Origin: an uncultured Flavobacteriaceae bacterium
GTDB lineage: Bacteria > Bacteroidota > Bacteroidia > Flavobacteriales > Flavobacteriaceae
Direction of reading: 5' to 3'
DNA length: 64,000 nt
Assembly: GCA_947502975.1 (NCBI GenBank)
Contig: CANNBV010000008.1
Coordinates: forward strand, 1-64,000
Under the pieces are notes generated by a model that saw nothing but the letters and a program-made list of their open reading frames with translations, was not told the DNA's origin and did not search any database. Shown here one piece after another: positions 8,573-16,666 of this stretch (the first letter of the stretch is position 1; each line of letters opens with the position of its first letter). The translations under genes were made by a program, and so were the position numbers.

Positions 8573-10165
8573 TTACTCCATAATCACTTTGCTGTATTTA
8601 GCATTAACAGTTACTGTTTTGTTACTATCAGTATTACTCATAGAAAAAGAGCTTGCATCTTTATCACTTGTACTATTTGGATGAACTAAGTAAGAGTGAG
8701 TGCCTTTGTAACTCATATTATAATTTACATCAGGCATTACTATGTAAGCCTTATTATTCTGTAAAATAAAATTTAAGTTAGTAAAGCTATCTGCCACATT
8801 CAATATTTTTACATCACCTATATTACTATCAATAATAGCACTACTTACCACATTATTAATTTTAACATTTGATGATGTGCAATTCAATACTACATGCTTC
8901 ACTGTTTTTAATTCTGCCTCTTTTACATGGTTTAAGTTTAATTCACCCAAGTTCCAATTGCTAACATATACTGGTGCATAGGCTGCACTAATGGAAGTAT
9001 TACTTCCATTAATGCCCTCTGCTTTAAATATAGTATGTGATAAATCTGCTTGTACATCATCTAAGACTGAAGCAAATTCTAATTCACCGTGACGCACATC
9101 TACCTTAATTTTTGCCTTTTTAGGCATTTTTATAATTATGGTTTTCTTTAAGTGCGAATGTTTATTTTTACTTCTAAGCTTCTCAATAATTACAGCTCTT
9201 TCTTTTTCTTGTTTTACACGTCTTTCAGCTAACTTAGCACGTCTTTCAGCCATTTTTACTTTTAGTTCTGCGCGTTTTTCAACCATTTCAGCGCGCTTCT
9301 CAGCCATCTTCGCTTTCAACTCAGCTCTTTTTTCTAGTTGCTCTGCTTGACGGTCAGCTTGTCGTTCTACTTGTCCTGCTTTTCGTTCCATCTGTGCTGC
9401 AAATCGTTCTCCCCAAGCTTCCATTTTTTCTGCAAACTCTTCTCCCCATTCTTCACCAAACTTTTCACCCCACTTTTCCATATCTTTTCCAAACTTCTCA
9501 CTCCACACTTTTCCAAATTTCTCACCCCAAGCTTCCATTTTTTTAGCATATTCTTTTCCGTAAGTAGATTCGAATTTTTTAGACCATTTTTCTAAATACT
9601 TATCACCATCTTTCTTATAAGCCTCATAATCAAAAGCTACGGCGCCTACACCCTCAGGTAATTCTGGCAGCTCTGGCATTTCGGGCAGCTCAGGTAATTC
9701 TGGCATTTCTACAACATGCATATCATCAAAATTAAAATCGAAGTTAAAATCCATTTCAGGTAACTCTGCTAATTCAAATTTCAAATTCTCTAATGCTCGT
9801 TTTACTTCTTCACTATAATCTCCTTTACGATCGAATCTGTAAGACGTATGTACAGAATGTCCTCCGCCACTATTAATAGTTACTAAATCGGTAGAACCAT
9901 CAACATCAAGTTTCCAGCTTTTAGCAATCTCTTCAAGTTCTTCTTTAGAAAGCTCGTTACTTTCTATAAATGCTTCAATACTTACTTCATTTTTATTCCA
10001 AGTATCAAAAACAATATTACAATGACTCGTATTTAAGTCTATAGTAACGTCCTTATCTACTTTAAAACTTTGCGATACTTTGGTAACTTTTTCTTGCGCT
10101 CCCAATGTTACCATTGCAAAACAAGTAAGTAACAATACTTTAAATTTTATAATTGTTCTGTTCAT
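8573..10165 (-). CDS. Secreted protein with charged helical repeat region, third gene of an ECF sigma operon
   Basis: A 530-aa protein. The start is placed at ATG 10165, which gives a clear signal peptide (MNRTIIKFKVLLLTCFAMVTLGAQ) 10 nt after the preceding stop; an upstream in-frame ATG at 10198 would overlap that gene. After an N-terminal beta segment comes a proline-glutamate run (repeats of MPELPELPE), then about 170 residues of highly charged helix rich in K, E, R, A and W, first with WGEKFG-type repeats and then KRAELKAKMAE-type repeats. The last 170 residues are regular beta strands resembling the DUF4097/adhesin-like solenoid. Function unknown. The gene follows an ECF sigma factor and its likely anti-sigma factor. 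The charged region explains several spurious antisense frames. Confidence 0.75.
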   Translation of the reverse strand: MNRTIIKFKVLLLTCFAMVTLGAQEKVTKVSQSFKVDKDVTIDLNTSHCNIVFDTWNKNEVSIEAFIESNELSKEELEEIAKSWKLDVDGSTDLVTINSGGGHSVHTSYRFDRKGDYSEEVKRALENLKFELAELPEMDFNFDFNFDDMHVVEMPELPELPEMPELPELPEGVGAVAFDYEAYKKDGDKYLEKWSKKFESTYGKEYAKKMEAWGEKFGKVWSEKFGKDMEKWGEKFGEEWGEEFAEKMEAWGERFAAQMERKAGQVERQADRQAEQLEKRAELKAKMAEKRAEMVEKRAELKVKMAERRAKLAERRVKQEKERAVIIEKLRSKNKHSHLKKTIIIKMPKKAKIKVDVRHGELEFASVLDDVQADLSHTIFKAEGINGSNTSISAAYAPVYVSNWNLGELNLNHVKEAELKTVKHVVLNCTSSNVKINNVVSSAIIDSNIGDVKILNVADSFTNLNFILQNNKAYIVMPDVNYNMSYKGTHSYLVHPNSTSDKDASSFSMSNTDSNKTVTVNAKYSKVIME

Positions 10166-10175
10166 CTTTTGATTT

Positions 10176-10754
10176 TTAAGATTGATTAGCGGTTCCATCT
10201 ATTGTTATTTCATCGGAACCATTTAAGGTTTTTAATTGATCTTTTAGACGATACAATAAGTTTAAACGAAATCTTAAGTTATCTATTAATGCAGTAATGG
10301 TTAACTCTGTAGCACCATTTTCGGTAAGCTCTAAAGACAGTCTTTTATATTCCTGGTTTAATTCTTCCAATTGTTCTAAATATCCATCAAAAACTGCTTT
10401 TGTATCAGCAGTAGGTTTCATTTTAGACAATTCAGAATTAATACTAGCTAAGTAATAATCCTCCACCTTCTTTAAGTCTGGAGATATATCTCCTAAAGTT
10501 TTGGTTTTAGCTATCTCCACTGGCTTTTGTCCTACTTCAATACTAGGATTCATAAATTTATAAGCACCAAAACTCAACCCTATTAATAACACCACACTAG
10601 CAGCAATATTCAGCCAACTAAATTTTGATGGTTTTTGCATTTCTTCAGGAAAAGCAGTTTCCAGCTTCTCTAAAAAACGAGCTTCGTGATGTTTTGGCAT
10701 TTCCTCATGCTTCAGCTCTTCCCCTTTAAATAAATCTCTAATATCCTGTGCCAT
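10176..10754 (-). CDS. Probable anti-sigma factor, single-pass membrane protein
   Basis: A 192-aa protein with a cytosolic N-terminus of about 48 residues, one membrane segment (LNIAASVVLLIGLSFGAYKF) and a periplasmic domain that is mostly charged helix (about 95-180). It overlaps the upstream ECF sigma gene by 17 bp, the arrangement expected for translationally coupled sigma/anti-sigma pairs. There is no zinc-binding HxxxCxxC motif, so it is not a ZAS-type anti-sigma factor; the call rests on context and topology. Confidence 0.7.
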   Translation of the reverse strand: MAQDIRDLFKGEELKHEEMPKHHEARFLEKLETAFPEEMQKPSKFSWLNIAASVVLLIGLSFGAYKFMNPSIEVGQKPVEIAKTKTLGDISPDLKKVEDYYLASINSELSKMKPTADTKAVFDGYLEQLEELNQEYKRLSLELTENGATELTITALIDNLRFRLNLLYRLKDQLKTLNGSDEITIDGTANQS

Positions 10755-11289
10755 TTTTTTCAGCCTTTAATAATTCTTGTAATTTCGCCTTACCTCTTGA
10801 TAATTGTGTTCTAGAGGCCACTTGTGTAATATTTAAAATCTCTGATATTTCCTGATGGTCGTACCCTTCAATTAAATACAACATTACTACATATTGATAT
10901 TTTTCTGGCAACTGATTAATTGCCTTCTTCACATCGTTTAATGTAATTGTATCTTCTACCAACCATTTGTCGTTATGTCCTGTATCAACTACTTTAAGGT
11001 GCACCTCATCTAACTCTACTAACTGTTGTTTTTTTGATTTCAGAAAGTCGATACTTTTATTAACCACAATACGTTTTAACCAAGCTCCAAAAGTCACTTC
11101 AGCTTTATATTGATGTAATTTAGAAAACGCTTTTATAAACGCCTCCTGCACCACATCTTCGGCATCATGTGCATCCTTCAAAAATCGTTTCGCCACAATA
11201 TACATACCATTGCAATACTGGTTGTACAATTGCATTTGTGCCTTACGATTATTCTGTTTACATTGTTCAATAATGTCAACTTGAAACAT
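10738..11289 (-). CDS. ECF-type RNA polymerase sigma factor
   Basis: A 183-aa sigma-70 family protein with region 2 (YIVAKRFLKDAHDAEDVVQEAFIKAF, the usual DAEDVVQE core) and region 4 (LPEKYQYVVMLYLIEGYDHQEISEILNI, a helix-turn-helix). It lacks regions 1 and 3, as ECF factors do. It is the first gene of an operon with the anti-sigma factor and the charged-helix secreted protein. A candidate autoregulatory promoter (AAC-N16-CGTC) lies at 11324-11352. Confidence 0.92.
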   Translation of the reverse strand: MFQVDIIEQCKQNNRKAQMQLYNQYCNGMYIVAKRFLKDAHDAEDVVQEAFIKAFSKLHQYKAEVTFGAWLKRIVVNKSIDFLKSKKQQLVELDEVHLKVVDTGHNDKWLVEDTITLNDVKKAINQLPEKYQYVVMLYLIEGYDHQEISEILNITQVASRTQLSRGKAKLQELLKAEKNGTGY

Positions 11290-11323
11290 ACTACTACTTT
11301 TGGTCTTAAGTTAGTTCATTTTT

Positions 11324-11352
11324 AAAGACGACAAAAAAAACGAAGTGTTGCA
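11324..11352 (-). promoter_or_regulatory. Candidate ECF-dependent promoter of the sigma operon
   Basis: The minus strand carries TGCAACA (11352-11346) and CGTCTTT (11330-11324); the AAC and CGTC cores are 16 nt apart, the spacing typical of ECF sigma promoters. It lies 35 nt upstream of the sigma ATG. A matching AAC-N17-CGTC pair precedes the second ECF gene. Autoregulation is inferred. Confidence 0.6.
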
Positions 11353-11428
11353 AAAATTTTTATTTTTTTGAAATTAATGCCATTTCGAGTGATTTCGATT
11401 TTTTTAAATCGGAATTTTATCGAGAAGT

Positions 11429-11526
11429 GGGCGTTACCCTCCTATGGTCGGGTCGGGCTATCCGCTAATAGTTTTGGCTCGATGCACGCCTCACCAAAAG
11501 CTGCCGCTACTATCCCTAACGCGGGT
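11429..11526 (+). repeat. Structured GC-rich intergenic repeat, copy 1
   Basis: A 98-bp element that starts GGGCGTTACCC and ends CCCTAACGCGGGT, so its ends can pair through GCGTTA and TAACGC. It contains GGTCGGGTCGGGCTATCCG near the 5' side. The same start, TCGGGTCGGGCT core and end occur in opposite orientation at 55321-55408, while the middle differs in sequence and length. It is clearly richer in GC than its surroundings. I take it for a member of a dispersed flavobacterial intergenic repeat family; it is not a gene. Confidence 0.75.
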
Positions 11527-11684
11527 ATATTTGCAATTTCAATTTACAATCTCATCTAAAGTCATTATTTGTAAACATCACTGTTTTTAAAAACCACAAC
11601 ACAACAAAGCTAAATAAATAACCGTTTCTATTTTACTAATACTTAGGCATAAAGTATATTTGCTCAGTAAAAACCCTCTCATTC

Positions 11685-12239
11685 ATGAATACCGTTTTAA
11701 AGCGCATTATTTTAATTTTATTTTTGGCAGCCATAGGCATTTTTGCATATTCGTATTTTAACGACGGATTACAAAAACGAAAAAGTCCAAAAAAAAATGT
11801 AGCCTTTAAAGTAGACGATTTAAAGCTCAATGTGTTTTACAATCGCCCATCAAAACGGGAAAGAAAAGTTTTTGGAGCCTTAGTGCCTTACGATGAAGTT
11901 TGGCGAACAGGCGCCAACGAAGCCACAACGTTCGAAACTAACCAACCTCTAAAAATAGGCAACGGATACATACAAGCTGGAAAATACACACTTTGGACCA
12001 TACCAAACGACACCGCTTGGACTGTTATTTTTAACTCCAAACAATACCCTTGGGGTGTAGACAATGTAACACACGAACCGCTAAGAGAACCCGAATTCGA
12101 TGTGATAAACTACGTTGCCCCAGTTGAAAACCTAGATACAACCGTAGAACAATTTACCATAGCCTTTGATAATTCCACAGATAAACTGTTCATGACTATG
12201 GCATGGGATGATGTGCGCATTAAAGTCCCATTACGTTAG
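11685..12239 (+). CDS. DUF2911 domain protein
   Basis: A 184-aa protein with an N-terminal membrane anchor (IILILFLAAIGIFAYSYF, residues about 6-23) and one DUF2911 domain after it, recognised by VPYDEVWRTGANEATTFE, GKYTLWTIP and MAWDDVRIKVPL. The family is widespread in Bacteroidota and has no known biochemical function; the domain would face the periplasm. A TATATTTG element 23 nt upstream of the ATG is a probable promoter. The next gene, meaB, starts 41 nt downstream. Confidence 0.82.
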   Translation: MNTVLKRIILILFLAAIGIFAYSYFNDGLQKRKSPKKNVAFKVDDLKLNVFYNRPSKRERKVFGALVPYDEVWRTGANEATTFETNQPLKIGNGYIQAGKYTLWTIPNDTAWTVIFNSKQYPWGVDNVTHEPLREPEFDVINYVAPVENLDTTVEQFTIAFDNSTDKLFMTMAWDDVRIKVPLR

Positions 12240-12280
12240 TATCTTTTAAAATACTATCTTAGAGACACATTGGTTTAATT

Positions 12281-13351
12281 GTGACGAATAAAAAAAAGAC
12301 AGCTTTAAAAACCACAGATGGAGTTTCCGACGCGGAAATTATCAATCCATCTTCTATGTCAAATTTCAAATCCAAACGTAGTAAACAACTTAATACTGAT
12401 GCATTAGTAGAAGGCATTTTAAAACAGAACATCACCGATTTAAGTCGTGCAATAACTATTATAGAAAGCACCAATTCTCAACATCAAGAGCAGGCAAATG
12501 CTATTTTAAAACAATGTTTACCGCACGCTAATAATTCTATTCGCATAGGTATTACTGGAGTTCCAGGAGTTGGTAAAAGTACATTTATTGAAAGCTTAGG
12601 AGAACATTTAACTTCACTTGGAAAACGTGTTGCTGTATTAGCTATAGATCCAAGTAGTTCACTCACAAAAGGTAGTATTTTGGGTGATAAAACTAGAATG
12701 GAGTCTTTGGTAAAAAACAAGAATGCATATATCCGTCCATCAGCTTCTGGAAGCTCACTTGGTGGTGTTGCAAGAAAGACTAGAGAAACCATTATTCTAT
12801 GTGAGGCTGCAGGTTTTGATGTCATACTTATTGAAACCGTAGGTGTTGGCCAAAGCGAAACAGTAGTGCATAGCATGGTAGATTTCTTTTTACTTCTAAA
12901 ACTGGCTGGTGCAGGGGACGAACTACAAGGTATTAAACGAGGCATTATTGAAATGGCTGATGCTATTGCCATTAATAAAGCAGATGGTGAAAACCAAAAA
13001 GCGGCAAAATTAGCAAAGGTTGAATTTAACAGAGCGCTTCACCTCTACCCACAAAAGATTTCAGGGTGGATACCAAAAGTATCACTTTGTAGTGCTTTAA
13101 AACATGAAGGGATCCAAGATATCTGGAAACTTATTTCAGAATATATAGAATTAACCAATAGTAATAATTATTTCAACACAAGACGAACTGAACAAAACAA
13201 ATTCTGGTTAATTCAAACCATAGAAAATCAACTAAAGTCTGATTTTTTTAATCGTTCAGAAATTAAACAAGCACTAAACAAGCAATTGAAATTAGTGGAG
13301 AATAATAAAACGACGCCTTTTGCAGCTGCAGAATATATTATGAGTTTATGA
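12281..13351 (+). CDS. meaB: Methylmalonyl-CoA mutase-associated GTPase MeaB
   Basis: G3E-family GTPase that protects and helps load the B12 enzyme methylmalonyl-CoA mutase. The Walker A motif is GVPGVGKST (about 93-101), followed by the family segments DPSSSLTKGSILGDKTRM, RPSASGSSLGGVARKTRE and ETVGVGQSE, and the NKAD base-recognition motif. The GTG start at 12281 gives 356 aa; ATG 12356 would give 331 aa and is also possible. The mutase genes are not in the window. Its stop overlaps the start of the next gene in ATGA. Confidence 0.92.
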   Translation: MTNKKKTALKTTDGVSDAEIINPSSMSNFKSKRSKQLNTDALVEGILKQNITDLSRAITIIESTNSQHQEQANAILKQCLPHANNSIRIGITGVPGVGKSTFIESLGEHLTSLGKRVAVLAIDPSSSLTKGSILGDKTRMESLVKNKNAYIRPSASGSSLGGVARKTRETIILCEAAGFDVILIETVGVGQSETVVHSMVDFFLLLKLAGAGDELQGIKRGIIEMADAIAINKADGENQKAAKLAKVEFNRALHLYPQKISGWIPKVSLCSALKHEGIQDIWKLISEYIELTNSNNYFNTRRTEQNKFWLIQTIENQLKSDFFNRSEIKQALNKQLKLVENNKTTPFAAAEYIMSL

Positions 13352-13662
13352 CAAAAGAAAAAGTCATTAAAATAATAATAATATTGAATAGTATTTCTCT
13401 ATTCGTATTGATAATAGTTCAATTCATTATTTACAATGATTACCAAAATTCAACTGGAAAAAATAGAGCTCTATTCGGGTTAAAAGAACTACTTACTTAC
13501 GGTTATCGACATTACCTTGGAATAATTCCTTTTATTGGGCTGATAATTTCTCTAATCTTCTCAACTAATAAATCTTTAAGACTAAAATCATCAATAGCAG
13601 CTACACTTTCCTTAATATCTGTACTATTTGCTTTTTTAAGTATTTGGAGGGTGTTTATTTAA
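13348..13662 (+). CDS. Small three-helix membrane protein, unknown
   Basis: A 104-aa protein with hydrophobic segments at about 7-28, 52-67 and 79-102. Its ATG overlaps the meaB stop (ATGA), so it is probably translationally coupled to meaB. It is convergent with the PAP2 gene and overlaps its end by 4 bp. I recognise no family. Confidence 0.6.
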   Translation: MTKEKVIKIIIILNSISLFVLIIVQFIIYNDYQNSTGKNRALFGLKELLTYGYRHYLGIIPFIGLIISLIFSTNKSLRLKSSIAATLSLISVLFAFLSIWRVFI

Positions 13663-14228
13663 ACCTTAACAAACCGCTTTAAGAGGTACTGAGACAACTT
13701 ATAAAAGATAAATCCAGAAAAAGCTCCAAAAGTTAACCCACAAACAATGTCTAAAGGATAATGTACACCAACATATATTCTACTATACGCCACAACAGCG
13801 CTCCAAAACAATAGAATAAAAATCAGGTTTTTATAATATGAACGTAATGCCAAACCTGCAAAAACTGCTGCTGCCATAGAGTTTGAAGAATGTCCGGAGA
13901 AAAACCCGTATTTACCACAACGCACTGCAATAAATCGTAATTGGTCTACTATATCAGTATTACCACATGGTCTTGGTCGCTCAAACCCTCTTTTAAAAAC
14001 ATTTGTAATTTGATCTGTAAAAGTGATCATTAAAGCCACTACAATTACAAAAACCAATAATGATTTAGCTCCAAACTTCTTGTAAAGCAAAAATAAAAGA
14101 ATGGCGTATAAAGGAATAAATGTCAATTTATTCGTAATCAATAACCAAAGTGCATCCCAAGGTTCAGATCCTAGGTTATTCAAAACTAAAAATAACTCTG
14201 TGTCGTATTGTAGAAGTTGATCAATCAT
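13659..14228 (-). CDS. PAP2-family membrane phosphatase
   Basis: A 189-aa integral membrane phosphatase. The three PAP2 motifs are intact: KRGFERPRP (KxxxxxxRP), FSGHSSNS (SGH) and SRIYVGVHYPLD (SRxxxxxHxxxD), between five or six membrane helices. Relatives dephosphorylate undecaprenyl pyrophosphate, phosphatidic acid or lipid A; which one applies cannot be told here. It heads a minus-strand set with two small unknown genes upstream, 8 nt from the nearest. Confidence 0.88.
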   Translation of the reverse strand: MIDQLLQYDTELFLVLNNLGSEPWDALWLLITNKLTFIPLYAILLFLLYKKFGAKSLLVFVIVVALMITFTDQITNVFKRGFERPRPCGNTDIVDQLRFIAVRCGKYGFFSGHSSNSMAAAVFAGLALRSYYKNLIFILLFWSAVVAYSRIYVGVHYPLDIVCGLTFGAFSGFIFYKLSQYLLKRFVKV

Positions 14229-14236
14229 ACTAAAAA

Positions 14237-14464
14237 CTATTCATCGTATTTGGCAATTTCAGCATCATAAAACTCAGTTGCTAATTTTATAGCATTCTCA
14301 GTTTCGTTTTCTAATTCTTTTTGATCTTCTGCATCAAAATCTTCAAACCATTCCACTTCATCGTTTTCTAAATTTATAATGAATCGTGGAAACTCCGTAT
14401 GCACTACGAATATAGCGTTCGGATATTCTGTATTATCGCCTAATATGAATTTTGGAAGTGTCAT
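14237..14464 (-). CDS. Small acidic conserved hypothetical protein
   Basis: A 75-aa strongly acidic protein (LENDEVEWFEDFDAEDQKELENE in the middle) with no signal or membrane segment. It lies 8 nt upstream of the PAP2 gene and 11 nt downstream of the 150-aa unknown, so the three probably share a transcript. I recognise no named domain. Confidence 0.65.
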   Translation of the reverse strand: MTLPKFILGDNTEYPNAIFVVHTEFPRFIINLENDEVEWFEDFDAEDQKELENETENAIKLATEFYDAEIAKYDE

Positions 14465-14475
14465 TTTTCAGTCTA

Positions 14476-14928
14476 TTATTTTGTATTCGTATTTAAAAAA
14501 GGTAAAGATTTCTTTTTAAAATTAAGAAATACTTTTTCAAACCTTCTGTTTTGTATCATTTCCTTATCATCAGAGTTTATTACAAAACTAATCTTTGTTA
14601 ACCATCTATTAGATACATTCGAAAAATCAGATTCAATTTCTTTATCATCAGAAAAAAATATGATTTCTTTACCTTCAAACTCAAAAACCAATCTAATTCC
14701 TTTAAATGTTTTAATATTTGTACCACTTAAAACTGTAGCATTTAAAAACTCATAACCTGCTAAATCTTGATATGAAACAAACAGTTGACCAAAATTAGAT
14801 TCTGCTATTTTTTCACCGTTAATTTTTGAAATTAAACCTTCAGTATAAGTATCAACATGAGTTCGCTCCATGGCTCTTATATTGCCAAAAGCAGCAAGTA
14901 CTTTATCTACGGTTCGGAACAACTTCAT
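14476..14928 (-). CDS. Hypothetical protein, 150 aa
   Basis: A soluble mixed alpha/beta protein without signal peptide or membrane segment; beta-rich in the middle (IRLVFEFEGKEIIFFSDDKEIES). I do not recognise it. It is in line with the acidic 75-aa protein and PAP2 (gaps 11 and 8 nt) and begins 39 nt after the stop of the MATE gene, so it may belong to one minus-strand transcript with all three. Confidence 0.55.
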   Translation of the reverse strand: MKLFRTVDKVLAAFGNIRAMERTHVDTYTEGLISKINGEKIAESNFGQLFVSYQDLAGYEFLNATVLSGTNIKTFKGIRLVFEFEGKEIIFFSDDKEIESDFSNVSNRWLTKISFVINSDDKEMIQNRRFEKVFLNFKKKSLPFLNTNTK

Positions 14929-14967
14929 AATTTTTAACTTTAAATACTTTAGGCACTTTAGCTCACT

Positions 14968-16347
14968 TTAGCTCACTTTTAACTCAATTAACTTTTTAGT
15001 CAAATAATTAAATCGAATATACAATAAAATTGCGGCTGTAGTCAATCCAGATAATAATCCAATCCATATACCTATACTACCATAAACCTCTGCTTTACCT
15101 AAAAACCAAGATACTGGAAAACCAACAATCCAATAAGCTACAAATAATAAAAGCATAGGGATTTTCACATCTTGTAAGCCTCTTAAAGCTCCTAAAACTA
15201 AAACTTGTATACTATCACTTATTTGAAAAACTGCTGCTACCAATAATAATTTAGATGCAATTTCTAATACCTCCTGATTGTCTAAAGCATTTATCACATC
15301 ATTATGGTCCAGATATAGTTTTGGTAATTGCGTATGAAATAGTAAAAACAATACCGCAAAGCTAACTGCAAACAATAATCCAAATAAGAAAATTGAAAAC
15401 GCAATACGTCTTAATTCTCTATATTGTTTTAACCCCTTTTGATTTCCAACACGAATCATGGCAGCAACGCTTAAACCCATTGCAATCATAAATGTCATAG
15501 ATGCTAGATTAAGTGCAATTTGATTTGCCGCCTGTGGATTCTTTCCTAGCAAACCACTTAACCAAATAGCTGCAGTGAAAATAGCCACTTCAAAAAACAT
15601 TTGCATTGCACTTGGCATGCCCAAATTGAATATCTTTTTAAGCATCAACTTTTCAAGTACAAAAAACTTTATTTTAGTCACATAATGTTCCGAAGTTTTA
15701 TTTCGTTTTAGTAAAAACCATAAATAACCCACCATAATAATCCTCGAAGCAAGTGTGCCGTAAGCAGCACCTACAATACCTAATTCTGGAAACCCAAACT
15801 TTCCAAATATCAAAACATAGTTTAAACCAATATTCACTAAATTCCCTAATAATGTTGCATACATAGGGTATTTTGTCATCGATAAACCATCACTAAATTG
15901 TTTAAACCCTTGAAAAATTATCAGTGGAATTAGTGAAACAGCAACTAAATCTAAATAAGGGATAGCTAACTCAACTACCTCATTTGGTTGTTTCATGAAG
16001 TACATGAGTGGTTTTGCAAAAAATACTAACAAAAATAACAATACACCTAGTAGTGTACACATAAATAAGCCATGTTTAAAATACGACTTACCTCTTTTGA
16101 AATTCTGCTCTGCATCTGCTTCAGCTATTAGTGGTGTTATTGCTGTTGAAAAGCCGATACCTAAAGACATTGCAATAAACATAAAACTATTACCCAAAGA
16201 CACTGCGGCCAACTCTGCTGTGCCTAATTGCCCTACCATAATATTGTCTACAAAACTCACAAACGTATGCCCTAACATACCTAACATTACTGGTGAAGCA
16301 AGTTTCCAGTTGTATTTAAATTCTTTGGTATAGTTCCGTAAATGCAT
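14968..16347 (-). CDS. MATE-family multidrug efflux transporter
   Basis: A 459-aa inner membrane protein with about 12 predicted helices in two similar halves. Family features include the opening PVMLGMLGHTFVSFVDNIMVGQLGTAELAAVS and GLSMTKYPMYATLLGNLVNIGLNYVLI. It should export cationic or other drugs using Na+ or H+; the substrate is unknown. A TACTTTTG -7 element lies 4 nt upstream of the ATG, which would give an almost leaderless mRNA. It reads away from the intergenic region that may hold a small RNA. Confidence 0.9.
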   Translation of the reverse strand: MHLRNYTKEFKYNWKLASPVMLGMLGHTFVSFVDNIMVGQLGTAELAAVSLGNSFMFIAMSLGIGFSTAITPLIAEADAEQNFKRGKSYFKHGLFMCTLLGVLLFLLVFFAKPLMYFMKQPNEVVELAIPYLDLVAVSLIPLIIFQGFKQFSDGLSMTKYPMYATLLGNLVNIGLNYVLIFGKFGFPELGIVGAAYGTLASRIIMVGYLWFLLKRNKTSEHYVTKIKFFVLEKLMLKKIFNLGMPSAMQMFFEVAIFTAAIWLSGLLGKNPQAANQIALNLASMTFMIAMGLSVAAMIRVGNQKGLKQYRELRRIAFSIFLFGLLFAVSFAVLFLLFHTQLPKLYLDHNDVINALDNQEVLEIASKLLLVAAVFQISDSIQVLVLGALRGLQDVKIPMLLLFVAYWIVGFPVSWFLGKAEVYGSIGIWIGLLSGLTTAAILLYIRFNYLTKKLIELKVS

Positions 16348-16457
16348 GATGCAAAAGTAGAGCTTACAAATTGTATTACCTTAACTTATTTTATTAACAT
16401 TTGTTAATAAGTTATAAGTTAAATTCATCAATAATATGAAGTATATTCATACATTTG

Positions 16458-16594
16458 GTGCCGAAATAATTATCACTCTTATTTAAGACAAAATAGCACA
16501 TAGAAACACATGACTTTCATTTTTAAAAAGGGATTTTATAATTAAAGAACTTGTTTCTAAATAAAAAAAGGGGAAATTAAAATTTCCCCTTTTT
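16458..16594 (+). ncRNA. Possible small RNA or terminated leader
   Basis: Begins after the -7 element TACATTTG and ends in a perfect hairpin terminator, about 130 nt. GTGC near the start can pair with GCAC about 40 nt later. No open frame of note lies inside. It could be an independent small RNA or a prematurely terminated leader of the gene at 16667. No clear -33 TTG is seen, so the call is weak. Confidence 0.35.
16565..16594. terminator. Bidirectional intrinsic terminator without an adjacent gene end
   Basis: AAAAAGGGGAAATT (16565-16578) and AATTTCCCCTTTTT (16581-16594) form a perfect 14-bp inverted repeat with a 2-nt centre and T-runs on either strand. It sits between two divergent genes, so it cannot end either of them. 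Confidence 0.75.
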
Positions 16595-16666
16595 AATTAA
16601 CATTTCCTTCATACTACTGTATTAGTGCTTTTTTTATATTGCTTTGAAATAACTAAAGTTTGATTT

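Larger units (their letters stand above)
11290..11684. other. 395-bp intergenic region with ECF promoter and structured repeat
   Basis: From left to right it holds the sigma-operon promoter, the first copy of the GC-rich structured repeat (11429-11526) and a TATATTTG promoter element at 11655-11662 that probably serves the DUF2911 gene. A 63-codon frame across the repeat is judged non-coding. Confidence 0.6.
16348..16666. other. 319-bp divergent intergenic region with an orphan promoter and terminator
   Basis: Contains the MATE -7 element (16352-16359), a plus-strand TACATTTG (16450-16457) and a strong palindromic terminator (16565-16594) that lies before the downstream gene and after no coding gene. 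The stretch between the last two is listed separately as a possible small RNA. Confidence 0.55.

Noticed and set aside
9138-9595. Three overlapping open frames in and antisense to the charged-helix protein gene
   Set aside because: They arise from the repetitive K/E/R codons of the real gene; their translations are low-complexity Phe/Leu/Ser or Lys/Trp runs with no start signals.
11368-11559. A 63-codon plus-strand frame
   Set aside because: It runs across the structured repeat and matches no protein pattern; the second repeat copy does not keep the frame.
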